Source of the DNA: Dolichospermum sp. DET69
GTDB taxonomy: Bacteria > Cyanobacteriota > Cyanobacteriia > Cyanobacteriales > Nostocaceae
Direction: 5' to 3'
Assembly: GCA_017355425.1 (NCBI GenBank)
Contig: CP070234.1
Span: 124,001 to 188,000, forward strand
Length of the DNA stretch: 64,000 nucleotides
Shown here: positions 45,254 to 53,983 of the stretch, piece after piece
Numbering within the stretch: the stretch's first letter is position 1
Layout: each line of letters begins with the position of its first letter
Translations under genes and position numbers: made by a program
The notes under the pieces: model-generated
What the model saw: only the letters and a program-made list of their open reading frames with translations
Told to the model about the DNA's origin: nothing
Databases searched by the model: none

Positions 45254-45992
45254 GCCACACCCCCACTAATTGCAATGGGTTGGCAAGAATTAGAAGAAAA
45301 ATGTTTACACTTTTGTACTTTGCAGTCTATAATCAAAGGATAAGACTGCCATGAATTGGTTCTCATGGTTTCTGGTTTGTTGATCCAGAATTTACTTAGG
45401 TTAGTTTTCCAGACATAGACTAAGTAAAGAACTGGGTTTGCTAATTTTTAGATTTTCTAAGCTCTCAAATTGTTGTCAAGACAGTTTGGGAGTTTTGATT
45501 TATACTGGTAATCAAGGGTTATCATTCTTCAAAGAGCTATAAAGCATGATTGAAAAATTGACTACTGATTACAATCATACTATATCAAAGAAAACCAATT
45601 TCAGAAAAATTTATTTTTACTATTAAAATTTCTTAATCTGTATTGTACGTGTCTAAAAGCTTATGTACATGAGAGTTTTTACTATCCTTTAGTGATGTGG
45701 GGAATGCGATCGCTTATTTTAGAGATGTTAGGCGATCGCATTTGTTGGGATGATGGGCGATCGCTTATTTGTTGGGATGATAGGAGAGCGATCGCTACAG
45801 GGTTTACTCTCAATGTTTCTATTACATTATTACTCCCGGTTCGCCCATTTTTGTGGGAGTTAAGAAAAAGAGGCAGCCAGAAGTATACTTAGAGACATAT
45901 TGCACAAAAGAAGCTAGGTAAGTATATGTTCTAATGGCATAAAAGTAGTATTTTCATCTGTTTCACCGACTTCGTATAAAGTTTCTCTACCT
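41974..45992. repeat. 4.0-kb direct duplication, copy B
   Basis: Copy of 35244-39263, ending at the left end of the Tn3 transposon (45993). It contains rep copy 2 and its upstream region with the HIP1 cluster. Confidence 0.93.
45913..45992 (-). pseudogene. 3' tail of the acyl-CoA dehydrogenase gene, cut by Tn3
   Basis: The last ~79 bp of the acyl-CoA dehydrogenase gene (as at 39185-39263) are present. The sequence then changes abruptly to the Tn3 terminal repeat at 45993. Confidence 0.85.
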
Positions 45993-46054
45993 GGTATTGA
46001 GCCGAGATACGTGTAAAAACCTGCAAGATGGTCTGGAAACGCTTACTGTGTCTA
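45993..46054 (+). repeat. Tn3 left terminal inverted repeat
   Basis: Starts GGTATTGAGCCGAGATACG and matches the right end (50757-50818, inverted) with one difference (GCT/GCC at about position 50). The transposase stop codon (TAG read at 46052) lies within this repeat. Confidence 0.88.
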
Positions 46055-49042
46055 CATTTCAAAGATTTCTGGAGGGAGATTAATCGCCGCCTCCAAAGGT
46101 TGAGGAATATTATGTAAATTCACCACATAATCACCGTATCTTTTGATATGTCTTGTAATATAAGGACTCAAAGCAGCAAGGTATCGCATAGGAATCACCT
46201 CACCCTGTGACATCAACGTTTGAATCGCCAAAGACATATCCACCGTATTCTGCAAAATAACCGCACTGGCAACCAAATCCAGATACTTTAACCGCTTTTC
46301 CTGCTCAATCGGATCATTCTCAGTAATCATCCCTTGCTTACCAAAAAATACCCAATCCAGAAAACCATTGTACATTTCCACAACATTTGTTACCGCCGTA
46401 ATTTCCCGTCTCAAAGTAACATTAGAAATATAATCCAGCAGAAACATAGTTCGCACCACCTTACCCAACTCTTGAAAAGCTTGATAAAGACGATTTTTCC
46501 GACTGTAGCTCCCCAACTTACGTAACAACGTCGAAGGCATCACCTTACCAGCCTTAATTGACAGCACCACTCGCATCATGTCATACCAGTGAATCTGAAT
46601 TAAACTCCAATTGACCACACCCTTAAACAGCGGTTCAATATGCTGATAGCTCACATCCGTACCAGGACGCACAAAACTAAGATCCTGCCAATTACGGATA
46701 CGTGGCATCAACTTAATACCCAGAAGATAGGAAATAGCAAACACAGGTCCAGATTGACCTTGAGTATCTGCGTGTAACGTATCCGGCTGAATATCCGAAA
46801 GATTTTTCAACAACCCATCCAAAATATAAACCGCTTCCCAAACCCCACAAGTAATAAAATGAGTAAACAAAGCAATGTATTTATCAGAGACATGATGATA
46901 GGCAATACCACCGTAACCACCGTAACGGATATGATATTCACTGTGTAAATTATTTTCGTATATCTCAAACTTACTACCATCCGCCGCCGCCTTTTTCCCT
47001 GTCCCCCAACAAGAAGGTAAGCTAAAACGGTTATAAGCATTAATAATATCCCGAATTGCCGCTTCAATCTTGGCAGCACTAACATGGCGACGGTTAGTAT
47101 AAGAAATCTCATGGGCAGTCACCATACCCCCCGAATGACGAGCCATTTGATTAGGTCCAAGATTGCAACCGTAACCAAAAGTAGTAAAAATATAACGTTC
47201 CCCAGGGTCAGATATTTTCGCTTCACTTCCCGACATTAAACCAAAATGTCTAGTCCAATTCAACCAATGCTCAACATTGCATAATATGTCTAAAATACTC
47301 CGTTCCGGCATCAGCGCCCGGATTTTTGACTCCAATAAATCCACCTCTGGAGGTTGGGTAAATGATGGCGGTTTCTTTAACACAGGGTTGCCTTCCTTAT
47401 TAATTGTAAATTGTTTATCGACAGCACAAATATTATCTACTTTCTCAGCAACTTGTGTTAAACATAAGCGTAAATGTTCGACAAAATCCGTTGGATTAGC
47501 CGGAAAACCAATTAAGTCACAGTAATCTTTTATTAACGGTTCACACTCATCAGGACTTAATAATTGTTCGCGGAAATCCGCGTAGCTTTCCGACCCCACA
47601 ACACAGGCATCTCCAGTTTTAAATTCAGTCGCCAGATTGTGAAAGATGCAAATTTCTAATTGCTGACGTACCAAAACCTCAGTGCCATCAATTTCTACTA
47701 CAACTAGCGCCCGCCAGTTATTACTAATAAAGTCCAAATCAATATCAAAAGGTAAATATTTAGAGCGTTTGTGTTCATGATCCAACACAAATTGCAAAGC
47801 TTCAATAACTGATTCATCCGCAGAAGTAGAGAGAATATCTAGAGAACGCACTAAACTAAACAGTGCTTTGCGGTTGGCAGCATAAAACCGCCACATTAAT
47901 GGTAAATAGTTATTGGTATTGTACGCCGCAATTTCATCTAATTTTTGCATCAGCAATTCTGCCCCACCATGTTCATCCAAAATTAACTGCACCTGTTCTC
48001 CAAATACAGCATTATCCTGGGTTTCCTTGGCTTGTTTGGATGCTTGTAATACTTGTCCCAATGTTGCTAACAACTCTGATGTTTCTGTCAGATGTTTATC
48101 CCGGAGTTCCTGCAATCGCAGTTTGGCATTATTTTGAATCTTCAGAATACGTTTAATAAACATCTCAACCAGATAATCACGAGTTTTTACCTGTGCTTCG
48201 TACAATAGACATAATAGCAATGTCCGCCGTTTGGGTAAATTAATATCTTGAAGTTCCCTGATATCTAAAGTTCTAGCATAAGCAGCAAAATGTCTAACTT
48301 TGGTAGGGGTAATATTTTCTAGTAATCGCTTGGCATCTCCAAAAGTCATGAGCATATCAAACTTATTTTGCAGGAGTTTCATCCCATTTAGTTTGGCACT
48401 TTTAGGTGGTGCTTTTAATAAATTCAGGGTGGCATTTTCATCATCCTCATCCTCCTTGTTTATCACCACGAGTAATTGGTCTAAATAAATTTGTTCGGTA
48501 GTTGAAAGTCCTTGAGAACAAAGTGCAAATAACCGATTATTGACCATTGACCGAATGTGGCGAATTAATCGGTCAAGGGTGCTAAATGCTGGTAATTCGT
48601 ATCGTTCTTTAACTAATTCTTCAATTGCGACATTGATTAAATCAGCAGGGTGGTCTTTAATTTGGGCAGCTTCTGCAACTATTGTGGCTATTAATCTTTG
48701 ACCTGTTTTATCATATTGTTTGACCCCTAAATACTCCCGAATAATATTTTTATAGGTATGACGTTGGCGTTCGGAGGGTATTGCTTTTACTGAGTCTTGT
48801 AACTTTAAACACGACCGTAAATGTTTAATTACTGCAATTGGGATCTGTTCAGGATGAGGGAAATATCCCAGACGTTGAAAGGATTTGAGCATCACCATTA
48901 ACCGTAGTAATCCTTCATGGTTCTTGGTTTTAGACTTGACAAACTTGATTTCTATCAGTGTTGGAGTGTAAAGTTCTGCCAGTTCTTTGGGGTCAGGAAA
49001 TTGTTTAAATTTGGGGTAAGCGGTACGGTTAATTGAAGCCAT
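46052..49042 (-). CDS. tnpA: Tn3-family transposase
   Basis: The 996-residue protein has the length and order of Tn3 TnpA. It has an N-terminal DNA-binding part (KHLRSCLKLQDSVKAIPSER) and a long helical middle. The C-terminal DDE domain has AAADGSKFEIY (first Asp), HADTQGQSGPVFAISYLLGI (second Asp) and a later Glu region near GNVVEMYNGFLDWVFFGKQG. It recognises the terminal repeats and makes replicative cointegrates. The gene looks intact, so this element could still be active and could mobilise the mini-element at 10980-11329. Confidence 0.92.
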   Translation of the reverse strand: MASINRTAYPKFKQFPDPKELAELYTPTLIEIKFVKSKTKNHEGLLRLMVMLKSFQRLGYFPHPEQIPIAVIKHLRSCLKLQDSVKAIPSERQRHTYKNIIREYLGVKQYDKTGQRLIATIVAEAAQIKDHPADLINVAIEELVKERYELPAFSTLDRLIRHIRSMVNNRLFALCSQGLSTTEQIYLDQLLVVINKEDEDDENATLNLLKAPPKSAKLNGMKLLQNKFDMLMTFGDAKRLLENITPTKVRHFAAYARTLDIRELQDINLPKRRTLLLCLLYEAQVKTRDYLVEMFIKRILKIQNNAKLRLQELRDKHLTETSELLATLGQVLQASKQAKETQDNAVFGEQVQLILDEHGGAELLMQKLDEIAAYNTNNYLPLMWRFYAANRKALFSLVRSLDILSTSADESVIEALQFVLDHEHKRSKYLPFDIDLDFISNNWRALVVVEIDGTEVLVRQQLEICIFHNLATEFKTGDACVVGSESYADFREQLLSPDECEPLIKDYCDLIGFPANPTDFVEHLRLCLTQVAEKVDNICAVDKQFTINKEGNPVLKKPPSFTQPPEVDLLESKIRALMPERSILDILCNVEHWLNWTRHFGLMSGSEAKISDPGERYIFTTFGYGCNLGPNQMARHSGGMVTAHEISYTNRRHVSAAKIEAAIRDIINAYNRFSLPSCWGTGKKAAADGSKFEIYENNLHSEYHIRYGGYGGIAYHHVSDKYIALFTHFITCGVWEAVYILDGLLKNLSDIQPDTLHADTQGQSGPVFAISYLLGIKLMPRIRNWQDLSFVRPGTDVSYQHIEPLFKGVVNWSLIQIHWYDMMRVVLSIKAGKVMPSTLLRKLGSYSRKNRLYQAFQELGKVVRTMFLLDYISNVTLRREITAVTNVVEMYNGFLDWVFFGKQGMITENDPIEQEKRLKYLDLVASAVILQNTVDMSLAIQTLMSQGEVIPMRYLAALSPYITRHIKRYGDYVVNLHNIPQPLEAAINLPPEIFEM

Positions 49043-49167
49043 TCAAGTAATATTTAAAACATATAAAAAAATCGGGGGAAAAATCCACGCGCAAATCTAT
49101 ATTCAACAAGGCTTTTATCTAAAAACCCGGTTAGAAATCAAATACGAGTCTCATATAATACTAAGAT

Positions 49168-49228
49168 TACCCAAAATGGTTTTATCCCTCACTCTCCTAC
49201 CAAAGAGTATTTTATATTCTTTTGGGTA
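49168..49228. promoter_or_regulatory. Candidate TnpI recombination site (res/IRS)
   Basis: Between tnpA and the recombinase gene, TACCCAAAA (49168-49176) and its inverse TTTTGGGTA (49220-49228) are 43 bp apart. TnpI-type resolution sites have such inverted core motifs in this position. The role is inferred from location only. Confidence 0.35.
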
Positions 49229-49307
49229 GAAATTAACAATGCCGATAAAAATGCTGTTTTTTAGCTCAAAAAGTTGTCAATAATTATGAATTATCTGGTG
49301 ACTCAGT

Positions 49308-50216
49308 TCAGCTTTGTAGTTCTGGATTAATCAGCATATTTAAGGCATGACGGGCGGCTGATTCGGCTTTTTGGGAGGTAACTTTCTGGTAGCGTAATGT
49401 GGTTTGAATGCTTTCATGTCCCATGAGTGAACGTAATTCTTCTATGCTGATTAATCCTACTCGTTCTGTAGCATAAGTATGGCGTAAATCATGAATGCGT
49501 ACCCCGGTTAATTCGGGATTTGTATTGGTAATTTCTCGCCAATAATCATGCAATGTATGATAGCTAATTCTACTGACTTTGAGGGTAACTGGATGTTGTG
49601 CTGTGAACAATGCGTTAATATTTTGATGTCGTGTGTGTTGGAAATATTTATTTAGTGATTGGGCGGCATCATTGCTATAAAAGCACCACCTTTGTTTGTT
49701 GCCTTTTCCCAATACCTGAAATTTCTGATTTTTGATGTCTATGTCTGATAAATTCAGGGCTAAAAGCTCTCCTATTCGGCATCCTGTGCGATGCAATAGA
49801 TGAATTATTGCTGACAGCCGCAGGTTATCTTTGGTTGCTGTATAGAGGATATTTAGCTGGTCTGATGTTAGATATCTTATAGGAGTATCACTTTTATGTT
49901 CACCTTTTTCTCGTTGTGGGGGACGCTGTTTTAATCCCTGAATTGGGTTGATTTTTATATAATCTTGTTGGACGGCAAAGTTAAATAGACTTTGCAGTAT
50001 TGCTTGATGCTTGTGGTGGGTTGTGTATTTTAAATGTGAGAGACTATCTAGATACTCGATTAATGTTTGCTTACTGATTATTTCGATTGGCCAACTTCCA
50101 TACTTTGCCAGGAAGTTTAAGAGGGTTAGTTCGTAGGTTTTTATGGTACTGGGTGCTACTCCAGTCCGTTCTAGAAATTTGACGGCAACGGTGGCTAATG
50201 TGACAGCTTGCTTCAC
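49308..50216 (-). CDS. Tyrosine recombinase (TnpI-like, Tn3 cointegrate resolution)
   Basis: The 302-residue protein has catalytic residues R147 (HRTGCRIGELLALN), H242-x-x-R245 (IHDLRHTYATE), H267 (LMGHESIQTTLRY) and Y276. It lies inside the Tn3 element between tnpA and the HTH gene. That is the place of TnpI in Tn4430-type elements, which use a tyrosine recombinase instead of a serine resolvase. It should resolve cointegrates at a site in the 265-bp gap beside tnpA. Confidence 0.87.
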   Translation of the reverse strand: MKQAVTLATVAVKFLERTGVAPSTIKTYELTLLNFLAKYGSWPIEIISKQTLIEYLDSLSHLKYTTHHKHQAILQSLFNFAVQQDYIKINPIQGLKQRPPQREKGEHKSDTPIRYLTSDQLNILYTATKDNLRLSAIIHLLHRTGCRIGELLALNLSDIDIKNQKFQVLGKGNKQRWCFYSNDAAQSLNKYFQHTRHQNINALFTAQHPVTLKVSRISYHTLHDYWREITNTNPELTGVRIHDLRHTYATERVGLISIEELRSLMGHESIQTTLRYQKVTSQKAESAARHALNMLINPELQS

Positions 50217-50293
50217 GGAAATTTGTGTGTTTTTAGCAAGGTTATTTATTCCTAAATTATATATCTTTTAGGGAGAAATATTGGCAGCGTTTT

Positions 50294-50752
50294 ATGGATA
50301 CTTTTAAAACTCCAAAACCAAGAGAATCTCTGTCCGACTATGTTTTGCGGATGAGAAAGGAACTCAATTTAACTCAGTTTGAGGTGGCGAATGCGGCTGG
50401 TATTCATTCTCGTTCTGTGGGGAAGATTGAACGGGGATTGACAAGGAAACTCAGCCATAAAACTCTTGGCGGACTTGCTTTAGCTTTATCTGTGCCTGTT
50501 GAGTATTTGCAGGCTGTTGTCAGGGGGGAAGAGGTTGTGGCAATGGCAGCAATTAAGTTTTGCCCCCAATGTTGGAATCCTGGTGGTGCTGTAGATTCGA
50601 TGTGGGGAAATGTTCGGGCTAGGTTTTGTTATCTATGCGGTACGCAATTACGGTCTAGTTGTACTAATTGTGGTGAGTTGGTGGTGTCGTTGAGGTATAA
50701 GTTTTGTCCTCTGTGTGGAAAACCTTATAAGGATGGGGGTGAAAATTGTTGA
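50294..50752 (+). CDS. XRE-type regulator with zinc-ribbon tail
   Basis: Residues 10-75 form a Cro/C1 HTH (LNLTQFEVANAAGIHSRSVG). The tail has paired CxxC motifs (KFCPQCW, RFCYLCGTQLRSSCTNCG, KFCPLCGKPY), a double zinc ribbon. It is transcribed divergently from the recombinase gene with a 78-bp gap, so it likely regulates both. It may have been acquired by the Tn as cargo or be its control gene. The stop lies right before the terminal repeat. Confidence 0.8.
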   Translation: MDTFKTPKPRESLSDYVLRMRKELNLTQFEVANAAGIHSRSVGKIERGLTRKLSHKTLGGLALALSVPVEYLQAVVRGEEVVAMAAIKFCPQCWNPGGAVDSMWGNVRARFCYLCGTQLRSSCTNCGELVVSLRYKFCPLCGKPYKDGGENC

Positions 50753-50756
50753 AAGC

Positions 50757-50818
50757 TAGACACAGTAGGCGTTTCCAGACCATCTTGCAGGTTTTTACAC
50801 GTATCTCGGCTCAATACC
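50757..50818 (-). repeat. Tn3 right terminal inverted repeat
   Basis: Inverse of 45993-46054. In the minus frame of the sugar dehydrogenase gene it encodes GIEPRYV followed by a stop, so it truncates that gene. Confidence 0.88.
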
Positions 50819-51961
50819 ACCATCTGGACCCATAATTGCTTCTCGCAGCCGTCCATATTGACCTTGCAAATACACCTCATGACGCTCAACTTGTTGGGGA
50901 GACTGGGGGTTGAAAACAACGCGCTGCAAATGTTGAGAACGAAGAGTGGCAATTATTAAGCTCCCTTTCCATTCAGAAATAGAATTGCCAGTATAAATTA
51001 CTGCCCCACCAGGAGGTAAAGCTTCACGCCAAACAATTGACGGAGTAACCATTCCTTTCTTTGATTCACAACGGTAGATAGTAGGCCAGCCCAGATTGTC
51101 TCCTGCTTTTGCTAAACTGAGTTCATCGTGACCTCTTCTTCCCAAATCCCCACTAGGTCCGTGATCTGTCACCCATAGTGTCGATTTATCCAGCCAATCA
51201 AACCCCTGAGTGTTGCGAATCCCAGTTATATAGACAGGATTCTTACTAAACGGATTGTCTTGGGGTACTTGTCCGTCAGGTGTCACACGCAGGATTTTAC
51301 CAGCAAGGCTATTAACATCCTGGGAACTTTGCGGTTCTCTGGCATCACCTGTGCCAATGTAAAGCATTCCATCTGGTCCAAAGCGAATGCGACCACCGTT
51401 ATGAAATTGTGCTACGGGAATATTATCAACAATTACTTTATCCGGGGAAGCACTCAGTCCATTCTCAGATAGTCGCCATCTTTCCACACGATTAACCTGT
51501 GATCCATTTCGATCAGCAGTGTAGTAAATGTAAAAAAATCGGTTGTTAGCAAAGTTAGGATGAGTGGCAATACCCAATAAACCATCTTCACCGCTTTCTG
51601 TGACATTGATAGTAGCTACTGGTTGGGAAATAAGTTTACCATTCCGCACGAGGCGGACTCGTCCCGGTCGTTCGGTAACTAACATATCTCTATTTGGCAG
51701 AAAAGCTATTCCCCAAGGAACTTCTAAACCTGTTACGACTTCTTCTACCCGCAGTTTTACCTGTCCTTGGGAACCGAAGCCATTTTCTACTAAAGTACAG
51801 GCTTGATTTTTAGTAGCAGTTTGTTGGCTGACTTGTTGGGCTGTTTCTGTTTGTTGATTATTAGTGTTTGCGGACTCAGTTGTTGCTAAGTTGCAAGCTG
51901 AAATTCCTACTAAAACCATGCCGAAAAGTAATTTTGCTGCCAGAGTTTTTGTCTGTTTCAT
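50795..51961 (-). CDS. PQQ-dependent sugar dehydrogenase family lipoprotein, C-terminally truncated
   Basis: From ATG 51961 the protein has a lipoprotein signal (MKQTKTLAAKLLFGMVLVG, lipobox ISAC). Then comes a glucose/sorbosone dehydrogenase-type beta-propeller with VPWGIAFLPNRDMLVTERPG, GEDGLLGIATHP, QFHNGGRIRFGPDGMLYIGT and DHGPSGDLGRRGHDEL. The end REAIMGPDG is followed by GIEPRYV from the Tn3 terminal repeat, so the final blade(s) are gone. The ATG at 52006 adds 15 charged residues and is less likely. The protein would be anchored in a membrane and oxidise sugars, but the truncated form is probably inactive. Confidence 0.78.
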   Translation of the reverse strand: MKQTKTLAAKLLFGMVLVGISACNLATTESANTNNQQTETAQQVSQQTATKNQACTLVENGFGSQGQVKLRVEEVVTGLEVPWGIAFLPNRDMLVTERPGRVRLVRNGKLISQPVATINVTESGEDGLLGIATHPNFANNRFFYIYYTADRNGSQVNRVERWRLSENGLSASPDKVIVDNIPVAQFHNGGRIRFGPDGMLYIGTGDAREPQSSQDVNSLAGKILRVTPDGQVPQDNPFSKNPVYITGIRNTQGFDWLDKSTLWVTDHGPSGDLGRRGHDELSLAKAGDNLGWPTIYRCESKKGMVTPSIVWREALPPGGAVIYTGNSISEWKGSLIIATLRSQHLQRVVFNPQSPQQVERHEVYLQGQYGRLREAIMGPDGGIEPRYV

Positions 51962-52207
51962 GATTTGGCAATGGCGTGTTCTTTTGTTTGACCATAACAT
52001 TGCCAATTCTGTCTGGTATCATCCAAAGACGATGACATCTGGCAAATGTACTGTCCATTGTCTGGAGGCTATACTGTGATTGTAATACTTCCAGTAGTGT
52101 CATTGTTAACTTCCATCATAATATTAAATGTGCTTAAAAGGGGAAGTTTTAAACCGTTCGGCTGACGCTCACGGCGGAAGCCTTGAATGAAACGAAACAA
52201 TTATCAA

Positions 52208-52588
52208 TTAATCAAAGATTTCTGGTCTTTCAATCATGAACCATTCATGATACAAAATTGCTAGAAAGAAGTTTTCATTTTTTAGACGGTCACAAACTGT
52301 CATAAAGCCAGAAAAGAAGGGATCATCTTCATAGGTGGTATCCGATAAAAATAGCGTGAGTGATTTTTTATCTTCAGCCCAAATAGAACGGATTACGGAA
52401 ATATTGGGGTGATGAGATTTATCTATAGGTAATAATACTGGATATCCATCAATTTCCATAAATTCCGGTTCGCTATATTGCAAAACAGATGACCAATCTT
52501 CTGGTCCTTCATGTTTTTCAATAATCCTATCCCACCTCACCAGTTTGATTTTTTCTAAAGTTTCAGGTGATAAATCTGATAATTTCAT
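52208..52588 (-). CDS. Hypothetical protein
   Basis: A 126-residue acidic protein with strand-rich segments (SIWAEDKKSLTLFLSDTTYE, FFLAILYHEWFMIERPEIFD). No signal peptide, membrane segment or known motif. Family not recognised. It is in the same orientation as its neighbours. Confidence 0.5.
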   Translation of the reverse strand: MKLSDLSPETLEKIKLVRWDRIIEKHEGPEDWSSVLQYSEPEFMEIDGYPVLLPIDKSHHPNISVIRSIWAEDKKSLTLFLSDTTYEDDPFFSGFMTVCDRLKNENFFLAILYHEWFMIERPEIFD

Positions 52589-52725
52589 ATTTTTTCCCCA
52601 ACTAAAAACTGAAACTTATCGCTGTTACACAAAAATGTCTGGAAATCAATCAACTGCTCAATCAGATATGATAAGTGTATCTCTGATGAGCAGTAAAATT
52701 CGCCAATAGAAATAATTTCAGCAAA

Positions 52726-53166
52726 TTATTTTTTCTCAGCGCAACCTATTCGCACTGTCCTACCCAAAATTAAAGTTGCTGTGTAGGGATATTTTTTATC
52801 TGACATACCATCGCTACAGAAGCCATTAGCTTTCTGAATCATCAGCATATTATCTGCTCCACCACGTAAGCGATAAACTCTAAGCACATCTAAAGGCCGT
52901 CCGTCTGCTGCTTGGGGATTTACATAAGGAAAGGTTTGTTTTCTAATTTTATCTGCCACCCAGGAATAAACGATACCTTTTTGGCTAACATTTATATTCC
53001 AAAATGGTTCATTACCTACTACGTTAAATTCTTCTACTCGGCTGCTGGCAATATGATTTTGTGCCGATTTAATTGCAACATTTGCTGTTGCGCTGGCAGT
53101 AGCTGGGGTTAGGGATATACTGGCTAATCCCATACATAATATTTTTAAACACAACAGCTTGTTCAT
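52726..53166 (-). CDS. Secreted protein of a COG3650-like family
   Basis: The 146-residue protein has a signal peptide (MNKLLCLKILCMGLASISLT ... ASA) and the conserved NEPFWNINV motif. The C-terminus has GFCSDGMSDKKYPYTATLIL and CAEKK with paired Cys. Such small periplasmic proteins have no firm function. It is in the same direction as the sugar dehydrogenase gene. Confidence 0.6.
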   Translation of the reverse strand: MNKLLCLKILCMGLASISLTPATASATANVAIKSAQNHIASSRVEEFNVVGNEPFWNINVSQKGIVYSWVADKIRKQTFPYVNPQAADGRPLDVLRVYRLRGGADNMLMIQKANGFCSDGMSDKKYPYTATLILGRTVRIGCAEKK

Positions 53167-53445
53167 GAATTTTCTACCTGGATTGGGTATCTACAACACG
53201 ATTAACTAATATATTGAGCGCGATAAGTAATACACCTATTTAGGTGTCAAATAATTAAACAAAAGGAGATCCCTAATTTCCTAATACAACAGAAAAAAAG
53301 TCAATGATGTATAATTTGCTAACTTTAACATTTATGATTCTGGAAAAAAGTCTAGTAGTGGTCTGTCAAGCTAAAAATTGTGAATTTGAGGGAAAATGGA
53401 GGGGCTATTCACTGTAAATCTCAGCAGATATCCTAATAACTGATT

Positions 53446-53529
53446 ATGCTTAAGACCTATATTGTCCGGTTAAGTCAAGAAGAACGGCAGTATCTACAAA
53501 ATTTGGTATCCACCAGAACAGAGTGCTGA
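53446..53529 (+). pseudogene. IS630-like transposase, N-terminal scrap
   Basis: The 27-codon start MLKTYIVRLSQEERQYLQNL matches the head of cyanobacterial IS630-type transposases, then breaks off. The next frame (to 53632) codes for EFVSNVGDNIELRSIDLSFP, an unrelated tail of unknown origin. The two unrelated halves are fused at about 53510. Confidence 0.5.
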
Positions 53530-53632
53530 ATTTGTATCTAACGTGGGGGATAATATCGAGCTACGAAGTATTGATTTAAGTTTTCCCATTGAGTCGGTTT
53601 ATGAGGATATTGTTTTTGAGGAATTAGGATAA
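53509..53632 (+). pseudogene. Gene tail of unknown origin
   Basis: The frame ends GDNIELRSIDLSFPIESVYE then DIVFEELG and TAA. It looks like a C-terminus of a small protein, possibly Uma2-like, but too little is left to be sure. Confidence 0.25.
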
Positions 53633-53688
53633 ATCGCTAGTATTTCTAAGCTGTGACGCAGCTAAAAGAACTCCACAAAAAAGATGAA

Positions 53689-53739
53689 CTGCTTGCAGCA
53701 GCGCTAGTTCCCTCCGGGACGCACTCGCGTTCGCTATCC
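53689..53739. repeat. 51-bp dispersed repeat, copy 2
   Basis: Identical to 32278-32328 over 51 bp (CTGCTTGCAGCAGCGCTAG...). Flanks differ, so it moves as a unit or is used as a recombination point. Confidence 0.8.
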
Positions 53740-53939
53740 AATTTTACCAAATCAAAACGACTTTTCCTCCCCATGCTCCCTGCTAGAAAGCCCCCTGCCT
53801 ACAAAGTTTTATATTGCTATTGCTCGAAAAGCTTAATTTGGCGTTACTTATGGCTCATGTTATGGTTCACAATTTGGATTATGGTTCAAGTCACATAGGT
53901 AGAGTCGAGGGCGGGTATTATCCCGCGCCCCTCTCTGTT

Positions 53940-53975
53940 AAATCTGGGCGTGCAGCTTTCACTGCACCCAGCTTC
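53940..53975 (-). ncRNA. Group II intron domain V
   Basis: The minus strand reads GAAGCTGGGTGCAGTG, AAAG, CTGCACGCCCAGATTT. That is a stem with a tetraloop-like turn and an internal bulge, as expected for domain V, followed by a domain VI-like stem and the 3' splice site. Confidence 0.65.
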
Positions 53976-53983
53976 CGATGTTC

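Larger units (their letters stand above)
45993..50818. mobile_element. Tn3-family transposon, 4826 bp
   Basis: The element starts and ends with about 62-bp inverted repeats (GGTATTGAGCCGAGATACG..., containing AAAAACCTGCAAGATGGTCT). It holds a Tn3-type transposase gene, a tyrosine recombinase and a divergent HTH/zinc-ribbon gene. It lacks a serine resolvase, so the recombinase presumably resolves cointegrates (TnpI-like). The left flank lies in an acyl-CoA dehydrogenase gene copy and the right flank in a sugar dehydrogenase gene. There is no 5-bp target duplication. Confidence 0.9.

Noticed and set aside
53653-53898. 81-codon frame
   Set aside because: It is mainly made by the 51-bp dispersed repeat and the intron end; no protein features.
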